NCBI RefSeq assembly: GCF_025989145.1
Contig: NZ_JAPDNQ010000001.1
Location: forward strand, 744,001 to 808,000
Direction of reading: 5' to 3'
From: Microbacterium sp. SSM24
GTDB taxonomy: Bacteria; Actinomycetota; Actinomycetes; Actinomycetales; Microbacteriaceae
Length of the DNA: 64,000 nucleotides
Positions within the stretch are counted from its first letter, which is position 1. The number at the start of each line of letters is the position of its first letter. The translations under genes and the position numbers were made by a program. The notes under the pieces were generated by a model. It had not been told where the DNA came from. It saw only the letters and a list, made by a program, of their open reading frames with translations, and made no database searches. Below, piece after piece: positions 1 to 9,048 of this stretch.

Positions 1-237
1 CCGCTCACCGGCCCGCTGTCGAGCCTCGACGTGTGGGACCACCAGATGGCCGTCTCCCCCGCACCCGGCGAGCCCGGCCGCACCCTGTGGCGCGACCGGC
101 TCGTGATCGGCGGGGCGACCGCCCCCATCCTGTGGCCGGTCCTTTGGAGCGCCTGGCAGTGGCGCGGCGCACGCATCAAGGCGCTCGCCCCGACGTGGGC
201 CCACGATCTCGCCGCCGACGCCGACCCCGCGATCTGA
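1..237 (+). CDS. C-terminal end of an SRPBCC-like protein (partial)
   Basis: The reading frame is open from the left edge and ends at TGA 235-237, so only the last 78 residues are visible. They contain a charged strand with WRDRLVI, a hydrophobic stretch around APILWPVLW and a helix with WQWRGARI, ending in LAADADPAI. A strand followed by a long C-terminal helix with an aromatic-rich turn is what polyketide-cyclase/SRPBCC ligand-binding proteins look like at their ends, so I call it that tentatively. No catalytic residue can be checked. It converges with the FtsX-like permease and is separated from it by a 64-bp quasi-palindrome. Confidence 0.45.
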   Translation, partial: PLTGPLSSLDVWDHQMAVSPAPGEPGRTLWRDRLVIGGATAPILWPVLWSAWQWRGARIKALAPTWAHDLAADADPAI

Positions 238-267
238 CCCGCCGCCCCCGCCCCGCCTACGCCCCAT

Positions 268-331
268 CCGTTTGTGCGGGCAAATGCACGCCTGACCCGC
301 GCGTGTTGCGCACATTCGCCCGCACAAACGG
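268..331. repeat. 64-bp quasi-palindrome, family A copy 1
   Basis: The left arm CCGTTTGTGCGGGCAAATG (268-286) pairs with the right arm ending CGCACAAACGG (313-331) at 18 of 19 positions, around a 26-base loop. Three further copies of exactly 64 bp lie at 28314, 36015 and 52184. This copy lies between two convergent genes and is followed by a purine-rich stretch, so it could act as a bidirectional terminator, but the fixed length suggests a specific element. Confidence 0.9.
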
Positions 332-362
332 CCCGGGGGAGCGGGACGGAGAGCGGGGGGGG

Positions 363-1829
363 TTAGTCCGCCAGCGCCTCGACGGGGGCCACGCGGGTCG
401 CCAGGCGCGTGGGGACGACCGCCGCCACCAGCGTGAGCACGGCCGTCGCCACGACGATGAGCAGGACGGGGACCCACGGCACGGCCGGAGCCACAAAGGT
501 CGGCGACTGCCACAGCGGCGGCACCGGCACCGATCCGAGCAGCGACTGCGCACCTGCCCAGCCGTAGGCGGTGCCCAGCACGAGACCGGTGGCCACGGCG
601 GCGATCGTGATGTGCGCGGCTTCGAGGAGCACCATGCGACGCACCTGGCCGGTGGACACACCGAGCGAGCGCAGGAGTCCCAGCTCGCGACGCCGCTGCA
701 CGACGCCGATCGTCAGGAGGTTCACGAGCCCGACGGCCGCGATCACGGCGGAGACCGCGACCAGGCCCATCATGATGCCCGCGAACGTGTCGAGGATCGC
801 GGTGAAGTCGCTGTCGACCGCACCGCCGGCGGATGCGGTCAGCACGGACTTGACCGTCTCGAGCGCCACCGCGAACATCGTCACGAGCGTGACGCCGATC
901 ACGACACCGATCGCCATGCGGCTCGAGCGCTCCGGATAGCGCAGCGCGTTCTCGGCCGCGAGCCGCGCGGTCGCCGAGCGGCCGAACATCCGCCCGACCA
1001 GGCGGAGCACGGGCGGCATGATCAGCGTCGAGCCGAGCACGAGCCCCGTGAACGACAGCAGCCCGCCGAAGAACGCGACCACGACCCCGAGCGGGGTCAG
1101 CAGCCCCAGCGCGATCCCCGCCGCGAGCAGCGCCGCGCCCGTGCCGAACAGGCCGATCGCGCCCGCGTTGCGCCCGCGGCGCCCCGCGAGCGCCTCGTGC
1201 GTCGCCTCGACAGAGCCGCCGAGCGCCTGCAGCGGCGTCACGGCGAGCACACGGCGGGAGCCGACCCAGGCAGCGCCCCACGTCGTGAGCGCGACGATGA
1301 TCGCCGGGATCACGAGCACGCCCTGCAGGACGCCGTACCCGACATCGGTGATACCGAGCAGCTGCTCCGCCAGCGCGATGCCGGCGGCCGAGACGATGAT
1401 GCCGACGACGAGGCCCAGCGCGGCGCCGATGACGCCCACCACGAGACCCTGCCGTGCGACTTCGGCGCGCTGCGAACGGGCGGATGCCCCGATCAGGCGC
1501 ATCAGCGCGATGCGGCGCGTGCGGCCGGCGACCACGGTCGAGAAGGTGTTCGCCGTCACGATCGCGGCGACGTACACCGCGACCCCGGTGAGGATGATGC
1601 TCAGGATGACCAGCACGGCGGCGAGCACCTCGCTCTGGCCGATGTAGGGGTCCGCGCGCAGGATCGCGGCGAGGTACCCGGTCGCCGTGAGCAGCACGGC
1701 GCCGAAGGCGCTCGAGATGGTCGCGACGAGCACGCTCGCGCCCATGCCTCGCTCGCGCAGCCACGACACTCGCGAGGACGCGGGGCGCGGCATCCGCTGT
1801 GCTCGGGCCGGCGCCGCGACGGCGGTCAC
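363..1829 (-). CDS. FtsX-like ABC transporter permease
   Basis: A 488-residue membrane protein with about eight to ten hydrophobic segments. There are two repeated FtsX-type modules. The first has membrane spans near residues 32-57, 70-95 and 127-152. The second has spans near 310-330, 353-380 and at the C-terminus, which ends PVEALAD, a typical end for MacB/LolC-type permeases. The large soluble domain of MacB is missing, as in many actinobacterial homologues. It overlaps the upstream ATPase gene by 4 bp (1826-1829), so the two are co-translated and form one transporter. The substrate is unknown; lipoprotein, antimicrobial peptide or cell-envelope stress roles are known in the family. Start is the ATG at 1829. 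Confidence 0.88.
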   Translation of the reverse strand: MTAVAAPARAQRMPRPASSRVSWLRERGMGASVLVATISSAFGAVLLTATGYLAAILRADPYIGQSEVLAAVLVILSIILTGVAVYVAAIVTANTFSTVVAGRTRRIALMRLIGASARSQRAEVARQGLVVGVIGAALGLVVGIIVSAAGIALAEQLLGITDVGYGVLQGVLVIPAIIVALTTWGAAWVGSRRVLAVTPLQALGGSVEATHEALAGRRGRNAGAIGLFGTGAALLAAGIALGLLTPLGVVVAFFGGLLSFTGLVLGSTLIMPPVLRLVGRMFGRSATARLAAENALRYPERSSRMAIGVVIGVTLVTMFAVALETVKSVLTASAGGAVDSDFTAILDTFAGIMMGLVAVSAVIAAVGLVNLLTIGVVQRRRELGLLRSLGVSTGQVRRMVLLEAAHITIAAVATGLVLGTAYGWAGAQSLLGSVPVPPLWQSPTFVAPAVPWVPVLLIVVATAVLTLVAAVVPTRLATRVAPVEALAD

Positions 1830-2608
1830 GATGCCACCGCCGGCTCGCCCGCACCGAGCTCGGTGGCGAGCATGTAGGCCGAGATCTCCTCGGCGCTCTG
1901 ACGCGGCTTGTCGGCGACGATGCGGCCGTCGCCGAGGAACAGCACGCGATCCGCATGGCTCGCGGCCACCGGGTCGTGCGTGACCATCGCGATGGACTGG
2001 CCGTGGTCGCGGCTCGCCGTGGCGAGGAGCCCCAGCACCTCGCGCCCGCTGCGGGAGTCGAGATTGCCCGTCGGCTCGTCGGCGAACACCAGGTCGGGCG
2101 CCGTGGCCAGCGCCCGCGCGATCGCGACCCGCTGCTGCTGTCCGCCGGAGAGCTCGTGAGGACGGTGGGCGAGACGCGGGGTCAGCCCGAGCGTCTCGAT
2201 GAGTCCGTCGATGCGCGCCCGCTCGAGCGCGGTGGGGCGACGGCCGTCGAGGTCGAACGGCAGCAGGATGTTGCCGATCGCGTCGAGGGTGGGCACGAGG
2301 TTGAACGCCTGGAACACGAACCCCACCCGCCGGCGGCGCAGGATCGTCAGCTCCAGGTCCGAGAGGCCGGTGATGTCGGTATCGCCGATCCAGGCGCGGC
2401 CCGACGAGGGCGCGTCCAGGCCGGCCATGATGTGCATGATGGTGGACTTGCCCGAGCCGGACGGTCCCATGATCGCGGTGAACTCGCCGCGCCGGATGCC
2501 GACCGAGACGCCGTCCAGCGCCCGCACCGTGCTCTCGCCGGTGCCGTAGGTCTTCGTGAGCTGCTGCACCCGGGCCGCCAGGCCCAGGTCGGTCGTTGAA
2601 ATCTCCAT
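1826..2608 (-). CDS. ABC transporter ATP-binding protein, LolD/MacB type
   Basis: A 260-residue ATPase with Walker [10 protein letters not shown] (residues 48-56), a Q-loop near 99, signature [10 protein letters not shown] (about 153-162), Walker B DLVFADE (172-178) and the H-loop in VTHDP. The run GNLDS after Walker B is typical of the LolD/MacB/FtsE family. I chose the ATG at 2608 because family alignment starts there; an upstream ATG at 2632 is also possible and neither has a clear ribosome-binding site. It energises the FtsX-like permease encoded just downstream. The two-component system at 3.6-5.4 kb is nearby and such systems often control this transporter class. Confidence 0.9.
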   Translation of the reverse strand: MEISTTDLGLAARVQQLTKTYGTGESTVRALDGVSVGIRRGEFTAIMGPSGSGKSTIMHIMAGLDAPSSGRAWIGDTDITGLSDLELTILRRRRVGFVFQAFNLVPTLDAIGNILLPFDLDGRRPTALERARIDGLIETLGLTPRLAHRPHELSGGQQQRVAIARALATAPDLVFADEPTGNLDSRSGREVLGLLATASRDHGQSIAMVTHDPVAASHADRVLFLGDGRIVADKPRQSAEEISAYMLATELGAGEPAVAS

Positions 2609-2746
2609 GGCTTCGACGTTAGGAAGCGGCATCCGCTTGGCGCGTCGGCCGGGCGAGGCATCCGCGTACATCTCGAGGATGATCTCTTCCGGCGCGAGGC
2701 TGCACGGCGCTATCGTCACGGCAGGACTCGACGACGAGGAGACCCG

Positions 2747-3436
2747 ATGCCCGCGACGCCCCTGCCCCCGAGCGGAGCCCTGCCCGACGGCCCGAAGACG
2801 TGCGACGCCAGTGGCATGGCCGAGATCCATCGCATGTTCCGCCGCGGCTTCGGCGAGGGCCCCGATCTGGTGCGCCGTGTCTCCGACGGCGATGCCGCGC
2901 ACGCCGAGACGGTCGCCACCCAGCTCGAGACGCTGTCGATCGGCCTGCACGCGCACCACGGCGGCGAGGACGAACGACTGTGGCCCGCCCTCGACGAGCG
3001 GGCCCCGTCGTGCGCCGCGCACGTCGAGCGCATGAAGGCGCAGCACGCCGAGATGCTCACGCAGCTGATCGCCCTCGACGGCGCCCTGCCCGCGTGGCGG
3101 CACTCGGCGAGCGGGTCGGATGCCGCCGCCGTCGTCGCCGCACTGGACGGCATCAACGCGGCCCTGGCCGTGCACCTGCCCGATGAGGAGGCGAACATCG
3201 TGCCGGTGATGGAGTACACGATCACGCCCGCCGAGGTGGAGTGGTTCGCCGAGCACGGCCGCAAGGCGGTGCCCAAGGGTCAGACGTGGCAGCAGCTCGG
3301 CGAGATCCTCGCCTCGCAGCCCGACGGCGGCGACGAGTGGCTGCACAAGCACATGCCCGCGCCGGGACGGCTCGCATGGCGGCTCATCGGCAAGCGGAAG
3401 TACGCCCGGCACCGGGCCGCCCTCGAAGGGCGCTGA
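2747..3436 (+). CDS. Hemerythrin-like (HHE) domain protein
   Basis: A 229-residue protein with a predicted helical bundle carrying hemerythrin-type iron ligands: His28 in EIHRMF, the cluster HAHHGGEDE (residues 68-76), His100 in AQHAEM, and His143 with Glu147 in HLPDEE. The last 60 residues hold a second His-rich part (WLHKHMP) that resembles the tail of other actinobacterial hemerythrin-like proteins. Such proteins bind a di-iron centre and sense or bind oxygen or nitric oxide; the role here is unknown. The ATG at 2747 follows GAGGAG with good spacing. It is divergent from the LolD-like gene and convergent with the response regulator. Confidence 0.85.
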   Translation: MPATPLPPSGALPDGPKTCDASGMAEIHRMFRRGFGEGPDLVRRVSDGDAAHAETVATQLETLSIGLHAHHGGEDERLWPALDERAPSCAAHVERMKAQHAEMLTQLIALDGALPAWRHSASGSDAAAVVAALDGINAALAVHLPDEEANIVPVMEYTITPAEVEWFAEHGRKAVPKGQTWQQLGEILASQPDGGDEWLHKHMPAPGRLAWRLIGKRKYARHRAALEGR

Positions 3437-3442
3437 CCCGCT

Positions 3443-3544
3443 CGTACCCAACTCAGGATCGGGCGTCACCGCTGGTCCGCGCAGCCGCGCGGTGGCGGGG
3501 GCTTCCTTCCGCGGGTGTGCACGTTGGTCCTGAGAACGGTACGC
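3443..3544. repeat. Quasi-palindrome, family D copy 1
   Basis: The arms CGTACCCAACTCAGGATC (3443-3460) and the matching right arm (3527-3544) pair at 14 of 18 positions. They are related to the GTACCGAACTCAGGA arms at 19653 and inside the ABC-F gene at 38205. It lies between the convergent hemerythrin and response-regulator genes. Confidence 0.7.
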
Positions 3545-3612
3545 GCGACGCCCGGCGCGAAGGCTGCCGGCCGGTAGGCGCGACGCCCGGCGCGAAGGCT
3601 GCCGGCCGGTAG
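3543..3612. repeat. Tandem direct repeat, 2 x 35 bp
   Basis: Two identical adjacent 35-bp units (3543-3577 and 3578-3612), each starting GCGCGACGCCCGGCGCG and containing the near-palindrome GCCGGCCGG. The units lie just after the right arm of the family D quasi-palindrome and before the end of the response-regulator gene. No coding function is evident. Confidence 0.9.
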
Positions 3613-3630
3613 CCGCGGTACGCGCGACGG

Positions 3631-4269
3631 CTACGCGAGGCCGTGCTCGAACGCGAAGACGACGAGCTGCACGCGGTCGCGCAGGCCGAGCTTCGTGAGG
3701 ATCCGGCTGATGTGCGTCTTCACGGTGGCTTCGCTCAGGTACTCCCGCGCGGCGATCTCGGCGTTGGAGAGGCCGCGGGCAGCGAGGGCGAAGATCTCGC
3801 GCTCGCGCTCGGTGAGCTCGCCGTAGCGATCGGGGACCGGCCGGGGCGCGGCATCCGAGAAGTGGGCGAACAGGTCGCGGGTGGCGGATGCCGCGATCAC
3901 GGACGAGCCGGCGTGCACCGTGCGGATCGCCGCGAGCAGGAACTCGGGGTCGGCGTCCTTGAGCAGGAAGCCGCTCGCGCCCTGACGGATCGCGCGGGCG
4001 GCCGCCTCATCGAGGTCGAACGTCGTCAGCATCACGATGCGCGGCGGGTCGGGGTCGGTGAGCAGCTCGGCGGTGGCGGCGAGGCCGTCCATCACCGGCA
4101 TCCGGATGTCCATCAGCACCACGTCGGGACGCGTCGCGCGCACGGTGGCGATCGCCTGGATGCCATCGGATGCCTCGGCCACGACCTCGAGGTCGGGCTG
4201 CGAGTCGACGAGCATGCGGATGCCCGCACGGAACAGGGCCTGGTCGTCGACGAGCACCACCCGGATCAC
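3631..4269 (-). CDS. NarL/FixJ-type response regulator
   Basis: A 212-residue regulator. The receiver domain (about 1-120) has the acidic pair Asp8-Asp9, the phosphorylation site Asp54 in LMDIRMP and Lys104 in FLLKDAD. The LuxR-type helix-turn-helix (about 150-212) contains LTEREREIFALAARGLSN and EATVKTHISRILTKL. The GTG start at 4269 overlaps the kinase stop codon (GTGA, 4266-4269), so translation is coupled and the two form a pair. Likely targets are the neighbouring ABC transporter or the hemerythrin gene, but no binding site was identified. Confidence 0.95.
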   Translation of the reverse strand: MIRVVLVDDQALFRAGIRMLVDSQPDLEVVAEASDGIQAIATVRATRPDVVLMDIRMPVMDGLAATAELLTDPDPPRIVMLTTFDLDEAAARAIRQGASGFLLKDADPEFLLAAIRTVHAGSSVIAASATRDLFAHFSDAAPRPVPDRYGELTEREREIFALAARGLSNAEIAAREYLSEATVKTHISRILTKLGLRDRVQLVVFAFEHGLA

Positions 4270-5432
4270 GCCGGAACCCCGATCGGAAGCTGCGCCCGCA
4301 CGACGAACCGATCCCCCTGCGCGCCGGCGTCGAGCCGTCCGCCAGCCAGCTGGGCCCGCTCGCGCATGCCGATCAGCCCGTGACCGTGTGCGTCGGAGGG
4401 CGACGCGCCGGGCGGAACCGGGTTGTGCACCTCGAGCTCCACGTGCGAGGGATGCCACGCCAGGCGCACCTCGACGGGTCCGCCGCCACCGTGCCGGAGC
4501 GCGTTCGTCAGCGCCTCCTGGAGGATCCGATACGCCGCCAGCTGCACCGCGGCGGGCGGCTCTCCGACCGGCGCCGGATCGACGTCGACGCGCAGCTCGA
4601 CACCGGCGGCGCGCACCTGCGCGTAGAGCTCCTCGAGGTCGCCGAGGGTCGGCTGCGGCCCGTCTCCCTGACTGTGGCGCAGCTGCGTCAGGAGCAGCCG
4701 CACGTCGGCGAGCGCGGCGCGCGCCGTCGTCGAGATGGTGCCGAGGGCGGCGGTGGCCGCCGCGGGGTCGGCCGCGGACGCGTACCGCGCGCCGTCCGCC
4801 TGGGCGATCACGACGGCCAGCGAATGCGCGACCACGTCGTGCATGTCGCGCGCGATGCGCACCCGCTCCTGCTCCGCCGAGGCTTCCGCCTCCGCGCGCT
4901 GCTGCGCGTCGCGGTTCTCCCGGGCGCGCACCCCGGTTCGCACGAGTGCGCCGACGGTCCACGACAGCAGGAGCGCGAAGCCGGCGGCGACGAGCACGGC
5001 GAGCGCGATCGGGATCGAGCTCCACGTCAGGCCGGAGGCGCCGAAGTACGGCCCGAACACGAGGTAGACCGTGATGACGAGCGCCCCCGCGAACGACGAC
5101 GCGAACCCCGCCCAGAACACGCGGGCCGAGCCGTACGCGGCGGTCGTGTAGAGCACCGCGAAGATCGCGAGGTCGGCCACGCCCGGCGGTCGCGCGAAGC
5201 CCATCTGGATGATCGCGCCCAGCCAGGCGAGGCCCAGCGCGATCCCGGGCGACAGGCGCCGCACGGCGAGCGCGGCAGCCATCGCGACGGTGACGAGGAC
5301 CGATGACACGACGAGCGTCACGAAGTCGGCGCCCCGCCCGAGCTGAAGCTCGACGAGCAGCGCGACGAGGCCGAACGCCGCCGCGACGACGACGTCCACG
5401 ACGAGCTGGTACGTCTTCAGCGGGCGGAACAC
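4266..5432 (-). CDS. Sensor histidine kinase, NarL-family partner (HisKA_3)
   Basis: About 388 residues from the GTG at 5432. The first 165 residues form five or six membrane segments. A short coiled region (about 170-192) then leads to the phospho-acceptor His198 in ARDMHDVVAHSLAVV, the hallmark of the HisKA_3 family. The ATPase domain follows with ILQEALTNALRHG (N-box) and GHGLIGMRER (G-box). There is no large extracellular sensor, so it probably senses an envelope or membrane signal. An upstream start at 5519 would add 29 residues but lies in sequence that looks intergenic. The gene is transcribed divergently from the pyrimidine cluster. Confidence 0.9.
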   Translation of the reverse strand: MFRPLKTYQLVVDVVVAAAFGLVALLVELQLGRGADFVTLVVSSVLVTVAMAAALAVRRLSPGIALGLAWLGAIIQMGFARPPGVADLAIFAVLYTTAAYGSARVFWAGFASSFAGALVITVYLVFGPYFGASGLTWSSIPIALAVLVAAGFALLLSWTVGALVRTGVRARENRDAQQRAEAEASAEQERVRIARDMHDVVAHSLAVVIAQADGARYASAADPAAATAALGTISTTARAALADVRLLLTQLRHSQGDGPQPTLGDLEELYAQVRAAGVELRVDVDPAPVGEPPAAVQLAAYRILQEALTNALRHGGGGPVEVRLAWHPSHVELEVHNPVPPGASPSDAHGHGLIGMRERAQLAGGRLDAGAQGDRFVVRAQLPIGVPA

Positions 5433-5672
5433 CGTTTCACGGTACGCGAGAGCGGATGCCGCGGCATCCGTCCTGCGATGTATCCGGCGCGGATTCCTAT
5501 GGTTTGCCCACCCAACCATTGCCAGCGTCCGCGGGAGGCTTTACTGTCGCGTCACAGGCCGAAACCGACGGGAAACGTCGACTCGACAAGATCGGGGAGC
5601 GGGGCTGCTCCATCGATCACTCCCCGCCGGCCCCAGCCCGAGGGACCTCGATCGAGCACGGACGGAGACACC
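5433..5672. other. Divergent intergenic region, kinase / pyrimidine cluster
   Basis: These 240 bases separate the histidine kinase from beta-ureidopropionase and must hold both promoters. I see the back-to-back octamers of the GGCATCCG type near 5453-5470 and a weak inverted repeat CTGT-N6-ACAG near 5543, but no confident promoter or operator. Confidence 0.4.
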
Positions 5673-6521
5673 ATGACGACGGTACGCGCAGCCATTTCGC
5701 AGACGACCTGGACGGGCGACAAGGAGTCGATGCTGGACAAGCACGAAGGCTTCCTTCGTGACGCCGCATCGCAGGGGGCGCAGGTGGTGTGCTTCCAGGA
5801 GCTGTTCTACGGCCCGTACTTCGGCATCACGCAGGACAAGAAGTACTACCGGTTCGCAGAGCCCGTCGACGGCCCGATCGTGCAGCGATTCGCGGATGTC
5901 GCGAAGGAGCTCGGGGTCGTCACGGTGCTGCCGATCTACGAGGAGGCCGAGACCGGCGTGTACTACAACACGTCCGTGCTCGTGGACGCCGACGGCTCGA
6001 CGCTCGGCATCTACCGCAAGCACCACCTGCCGCACCTGGACCGGTTCTGGGAGAAGTTCTACTTCCGCCCGGGCAACCTCGGGTACCCCGTCTTCGACAG
6101 CGCCGTCGGGCGCATCGGCATGTACATCTGCTACGACCGGCACTTCCCCGAGGGGTGGCGCGAGCTCGGGCTGAACGACGCGCACATGGTCTTCAACCCC
6201 AACGCCACCAAGCCCGGTCTGTCGAACCGGCTGTGGGAGGTCGAGGGGCCGGCCGCCGCCGTCGCGAACGGCTACTTCGTGCTGCAGCCCAACCGGGTCG
6301 GCCGCGAGGACAACGAGTACGGCGACCTCGCCGTCGACTTCTACGGCACGAGCCAGGTGATCGACCCGCGCGGCAACTTCGTCGGCGAGCGCGGCTCGGG
6401 CGAGCACGAGGAGCTGCTCGTGCGCGACCTCGACCTCGACATGGTGCGCGAGATGCGCGACGACTGGCAGTTCTACCGCGACCGCCGGCCCGACTCCTAC
6501 GCGAAGATCGCGAAGCCCTGA
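5673..6521 (+). CDS. Beta-ureidopropionase (N-carbamoyl-beta-alanine amidohydrolase), nitrilase superfamily
   Basis: A 282-residue carbon-nitrogen hydrolase with the Glu-Lys-Cys triad: Glu43 in FQELFYGPYFG, Lys116 in YRKHHLPH and Cys153 in YICYDRHFPE. The family removes the carbamoyl group from N-carbamoyl-beta-alanine, giving beta-alanine, CO2 and ammonia, the third step of reductive pyrimidine breakdown. The pairing with dihydropyrimidinase 40 bp downstream supports this over other nitrilases; N-carbamoyl-amino acid hydrolysis in hydantoin use is the alternative. The ATG at 5673 follows GGAGA. It is the first gene of the cluster and probably cytoplasmic. Confidence 0.9.
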   Translation: MTTVRAAISQTTWTGDKESMLDKHEGFLRDAASQGAQVVCFQELFYGPYFGITQDKKYYRFAEPVDGPIVQRFADVAKELGVVTVLPIYEEAETGVYYNTSVLVDADGSTLGIYRKHHLPHLDRFWEKFYFRPGNLGYPVFDSAVGRIGMYICYDRHFPEGWRELGLNDAHMVFNPNATKPGLSNRLWEVEGPAAAVANGYFVLQPNRVGREDNEYGDLAVDFYGTSQVIDPRGNFVGERGSGEHEELLVRDLDLDMVREMRDDWQFYRDRRPDSYAKIAKP

Positions 6522-6561
6522 CCCCGGTGATCGAGCAGCGACGAGGGAGCGTATCCAGATC

Positions 6562-7995
6562 ATGACCACGACACTCATCACGGGCGGCACCGTCGTCTCC
6601 GCGACCGGGCGGGGCGAGGCCGACGTCCTCATCGACGGCGAGACAATCGCGGCCGTGCTCGCGCCCGGCTCGCACCTCCTCGGGACGGATGTCGCGGCAT
6701 CCGTCGACACCGTCATCGACGCCACCGGCAAGTACGTGATCCCGGGCGGCATCGACGCCCACACCCACATGGAGCTGCCGTTCGGCGGCACCGCCGCATC
6801 CGACACGTTCGAGACCGGAACGCGCGCGGCGGCGTGGGGCGGGACCACGAGCATCATCGACTTCGCCGTGCAGAAGTACGGCGAGCGGGTGCAGGACGGA
6901 CTCGCCGCGTGGCACGAGAAGGCACGCGGCAACTGCGCGATCGACTACGGCTTCCACCAGATCATCGGCGGCGTCGACGACGAATCGCTGCTCGCCATGC
7001 GCGGCCTCCTCGACGAGGGCGTCTCGAGCTTCAAGCTCTTCATGGCCTATCCGGGGGTGTTCTACTCCGACGACGCCCAGGTGCTCAAGGCCATGCAGGT
7101 GTCGGCGGAGACGGGCCTGCTCACGATGATGCACGCCGAGAACGGCCCCGCGATCGACGTGCTCGCCGCGCAGCTCGCCGAGGCGGGCAAGAAGGCGCCG
7201 TACTACCACGGCATCGCGCGCGCCTGGCAGATGGAGGAGGAGGCGACGCACCGCGCGATCATGCTCGCCAACCTCACCGGCGCTCCCCTGTACACCGTCC
7301 ACGTGAGCGCGAAGCAGGCCGTCGACCAGATCGCGTGGGCCCGGGATCAAGGCTGGAACGTCTTCGGAGAGACGTGCCCGCAGTACCTGTACCTGTCGCT
7401 CGAGGAGCAGCTCGGCGCGTTCAGCGAGGAATGGGGCCAGTTCGAGGGCGCCAAGTGGGTGTGCTCCACGCCGTTGCGCAGCCGCGGCGAGGGTCACCAG
7501 CACCACATGTGGCAGGCCCTGCGCACGAACGACATCCAGATGGTCTCGACCGACCACTGCCCCTTCTGCATGAAGGGCCAGAAGGAGCTGGGGAAGGACG
7601 ACTTCCGTGCGATCCCCAACGGCATCGGATCCGTCGAGCATCGCATGGACCTCATGTACCAGGGCGTCGTGACCGGCAAGATCACGCTCGAGCGCTGGGT
7701 CGAGCTCACCTCGACCACGCCGGCGCGCATGTTCGGGCTGTACGGCCGCAAGGGCGTGATCCAGCCGGGCGCCGACGGCGACGTCGTCGTGTACGACCCG
7801 AACGGGCACACGTCGATCTCGGCGGCATCCCACCACATGAACATGGACCACTCCGCGTGGGAGGGGTTCGAGATCGACGGGCACGTCGACACGGTCGTCT
7901 CGCGCGGCAAGGTGATCGTCGACGGCGGCGCGTACCTCGGCGCCAAGGGCGACGGCCGGTTCCTCAAGCGCGGCCTGTCGCAGTACCTCATCTGA
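6562..7995 (+). CDS. hydA: Dihydropyrimidinase / D-hydantoinase
   Basis: A 477-residue cyclic amidohydrolase. The metal ligands are His67 and His69 in GGIDAHTHME, the carbamylated lysine Lys158 in SSFKLFMAYPG, His191 in MMHAENG, His247 in YTVHVSAKQA and Asp331 in MVSTDHCPF. It opens dihydrouracil or dihydrothymine to the N-carbamoyl-beta-amino acid and commonly also acts on 5-substituted hydantoins. Length and motif order match bacterial dihydropyrimidinases. The 40-bp gap after the nitrilase gene and the 36-bp gap before the LLM gene point to one transcript. The natural substrate (pyrimidine or hydantoin) cannot be fixed from sequence. Confidence 0.93.
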   Translation: MTTTLITGGTVVSATGRGEADVLIDGETIAAVLAPGSHLLGTDVAASVDTVIDATGKYVIPGGIDAHTHMELPFGGTAASDTFETGTRAAAWGGTTSIIDFAVQKYGERVQDGLAAWHEKARGNCAIDYGFHQIIGGVDDESLLAMRGLLDEGVSSFKLFMAYPGVFYSDDAQVLKAMQVSAETGLLTMMHAENGPAIDVLAAQLAEAGKKAPYYHGIARAWQMEEEATHRAIMLANLTGAPLYTVHVSAKQAVDQIAWARDQGWNVFGETCPQYLYLSLEEQLGAFSEEWGQFEGAKWVCSTPLRSRGEGHQHHMWQALRTNDIQMVSTDHCPFCMKGQKELGKDDFRAIPNGIGSVEHRMDLMYQGVVTGKITLERWVELTSTTPARMFGLYGRKGVIQPGADGDVVVYDPNGHTSISAASHHMNMDHSAWEGFEIDGHVDTVVSRGKVIVDGGAYLGAKGDGRFLKRGLSQYLI

Positions 7996-8031
7996 CCCAC
8001 CGGCGATCGAGTAGCGGAGCGTATCGAGATC

Positions 8032-9048
8032 ATGGACTTCGGCGTCGTCCTCCAGACCAACCCACCGGCCGCGCGCGCGATCCAGCTCGCGCAGCTGGCC
8101 GAGGCGCACGGCTTCAGCCACGTGTGGACCTTCGACTCGCACCTCCTGTGGGAGGAGCCCTACGTCATCCACTCGGCGATCCTCAATGCCACGAAGCGGG
8201 TGACCGTCGGCCCGTTCGTGACGAATCCCGCCACGCGGGACTGGACGGTCACGGCATCCGTCTTCGCGACGCTCAACGAGATGTACGGCAACCGCACCGT
8301 CTGCGGCATCGGCCGGGGCGACTCGGCGGTGCGCGTCACCAACGGCAAGCCGGTGACGATGGCCGAGCTGCGCGAGTCGATCCACGTGATCCGCGAGCTC
8401 GCCAACTCGCGAGCCGTCGAGTACAAGGGCGCGACGCTGCAGTTCCCGTGGAGCCGGGGGTCCGAGCTCGAGGTGTGGGTCGCCGCGTACGGGCCGATGG
8501 CGCTCAAGCTCACGGGCGAGGTCGGCGACGGCTTCATCCTGCAGCTGGCGGACGTCGACATCGCCGCGTGGATGATCAAGACGGTGAAGGATGCCGCGGC
8601 CGCCGCCGGCCGCGACCCCGAGTCGCTCTCGTTCTGCGTCGCGGCGCCGATGTACATCGGCGAGGACCGGCAGCACATGCTCGACCAGTGCCGCTGGTTC
8701 GGCGGCATGGTGGGCAACCACGTCGCCGACATCGTCGCGAAGTACGGCGAGCACGGTGCGGTCCCGGACGCGCTGACGGCGTACATCGAGGGCCGCAAGG
8801 GCTACGACTACAACACGCACGGCAAGGCCGACAACGATCACGTCGACTTCGTGCCCGACGAGATCGTCGAGCGGTTCTGCATCCTCGGCACGGCCGAGGA
8901 GCACATCGCGAAGCTCGAGCAGCTGCGCGCGCTCGGTGTCACCCAGTTCGCGGGGTACCTCCAGCACGACAGCAAGGAGGAGACCCTCCGGGTCTACGGC
9001 GAGACGGTCATCCCCGCACTCTCCGCGCATGTGACGGCCAAGACATGA
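8032..9048 (+). CDS. LLM-class (luciferase-like) flavin/F420 oxidoreductase, TIGR03842 type
   Basis: A 338-residue TIM-barrel protein of the luciferase-like monooxygenase fold. It starts MDFGVVLQTNPPA and has the family traits WTFDSHLLWEEPY, CGIGRGDSAVR and VWVAAYGPMALKLTGEVGDG. The best family match I know is the TIGR03842 (CPS_4043) group, whose substrate is not established. In this operon it occupies the place where a dihydropyrimidine dehydrogenase would be expected, between dihydropyrimidinase and the importer; no classic dehydrogenase gene lies in the window. Its stop overlaps the start of the permease gene (ATGA, 9045-9048), so it is translationally coupled to transport. Confidence 0.85.
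   Translation: MDFGVVLQTNPPAARAIQLAQLAEAHGFSHVWTFDSHLLWEEPYVIHSAILNATKRVTVGPFVTNPATRDWTVTASVFATLNEMYGNRTVCGIGRGDSAVRVTNGKPVTMAELRESIHVIRELANSRAVEYKGATLQFPWSRGSELEVWVAAYGPMALKLTGEVGDGFILQLADVDIAAWMIKTVKDAAAAAGRDPESLSFCVAAPMYIGEDRQHMLDQCRWFGGMVGNHVADIVAKYGEHGAVPDALTAYIEGRKGYDYNTHGKADNDHVDFVPDEIVERFCILGTAEEHIAKLEQLRALGVTQFAGYLQHDSKEETLRVYGETVIPALSAHVTAKT

Noticed and set aside
5433..5672. A convincing riboswitch or operator ahead of the pyrimidine cluster
   Set aside because: I saw only a weak CTGT-N6-ACAG repeat and no known riboswitch pattern.
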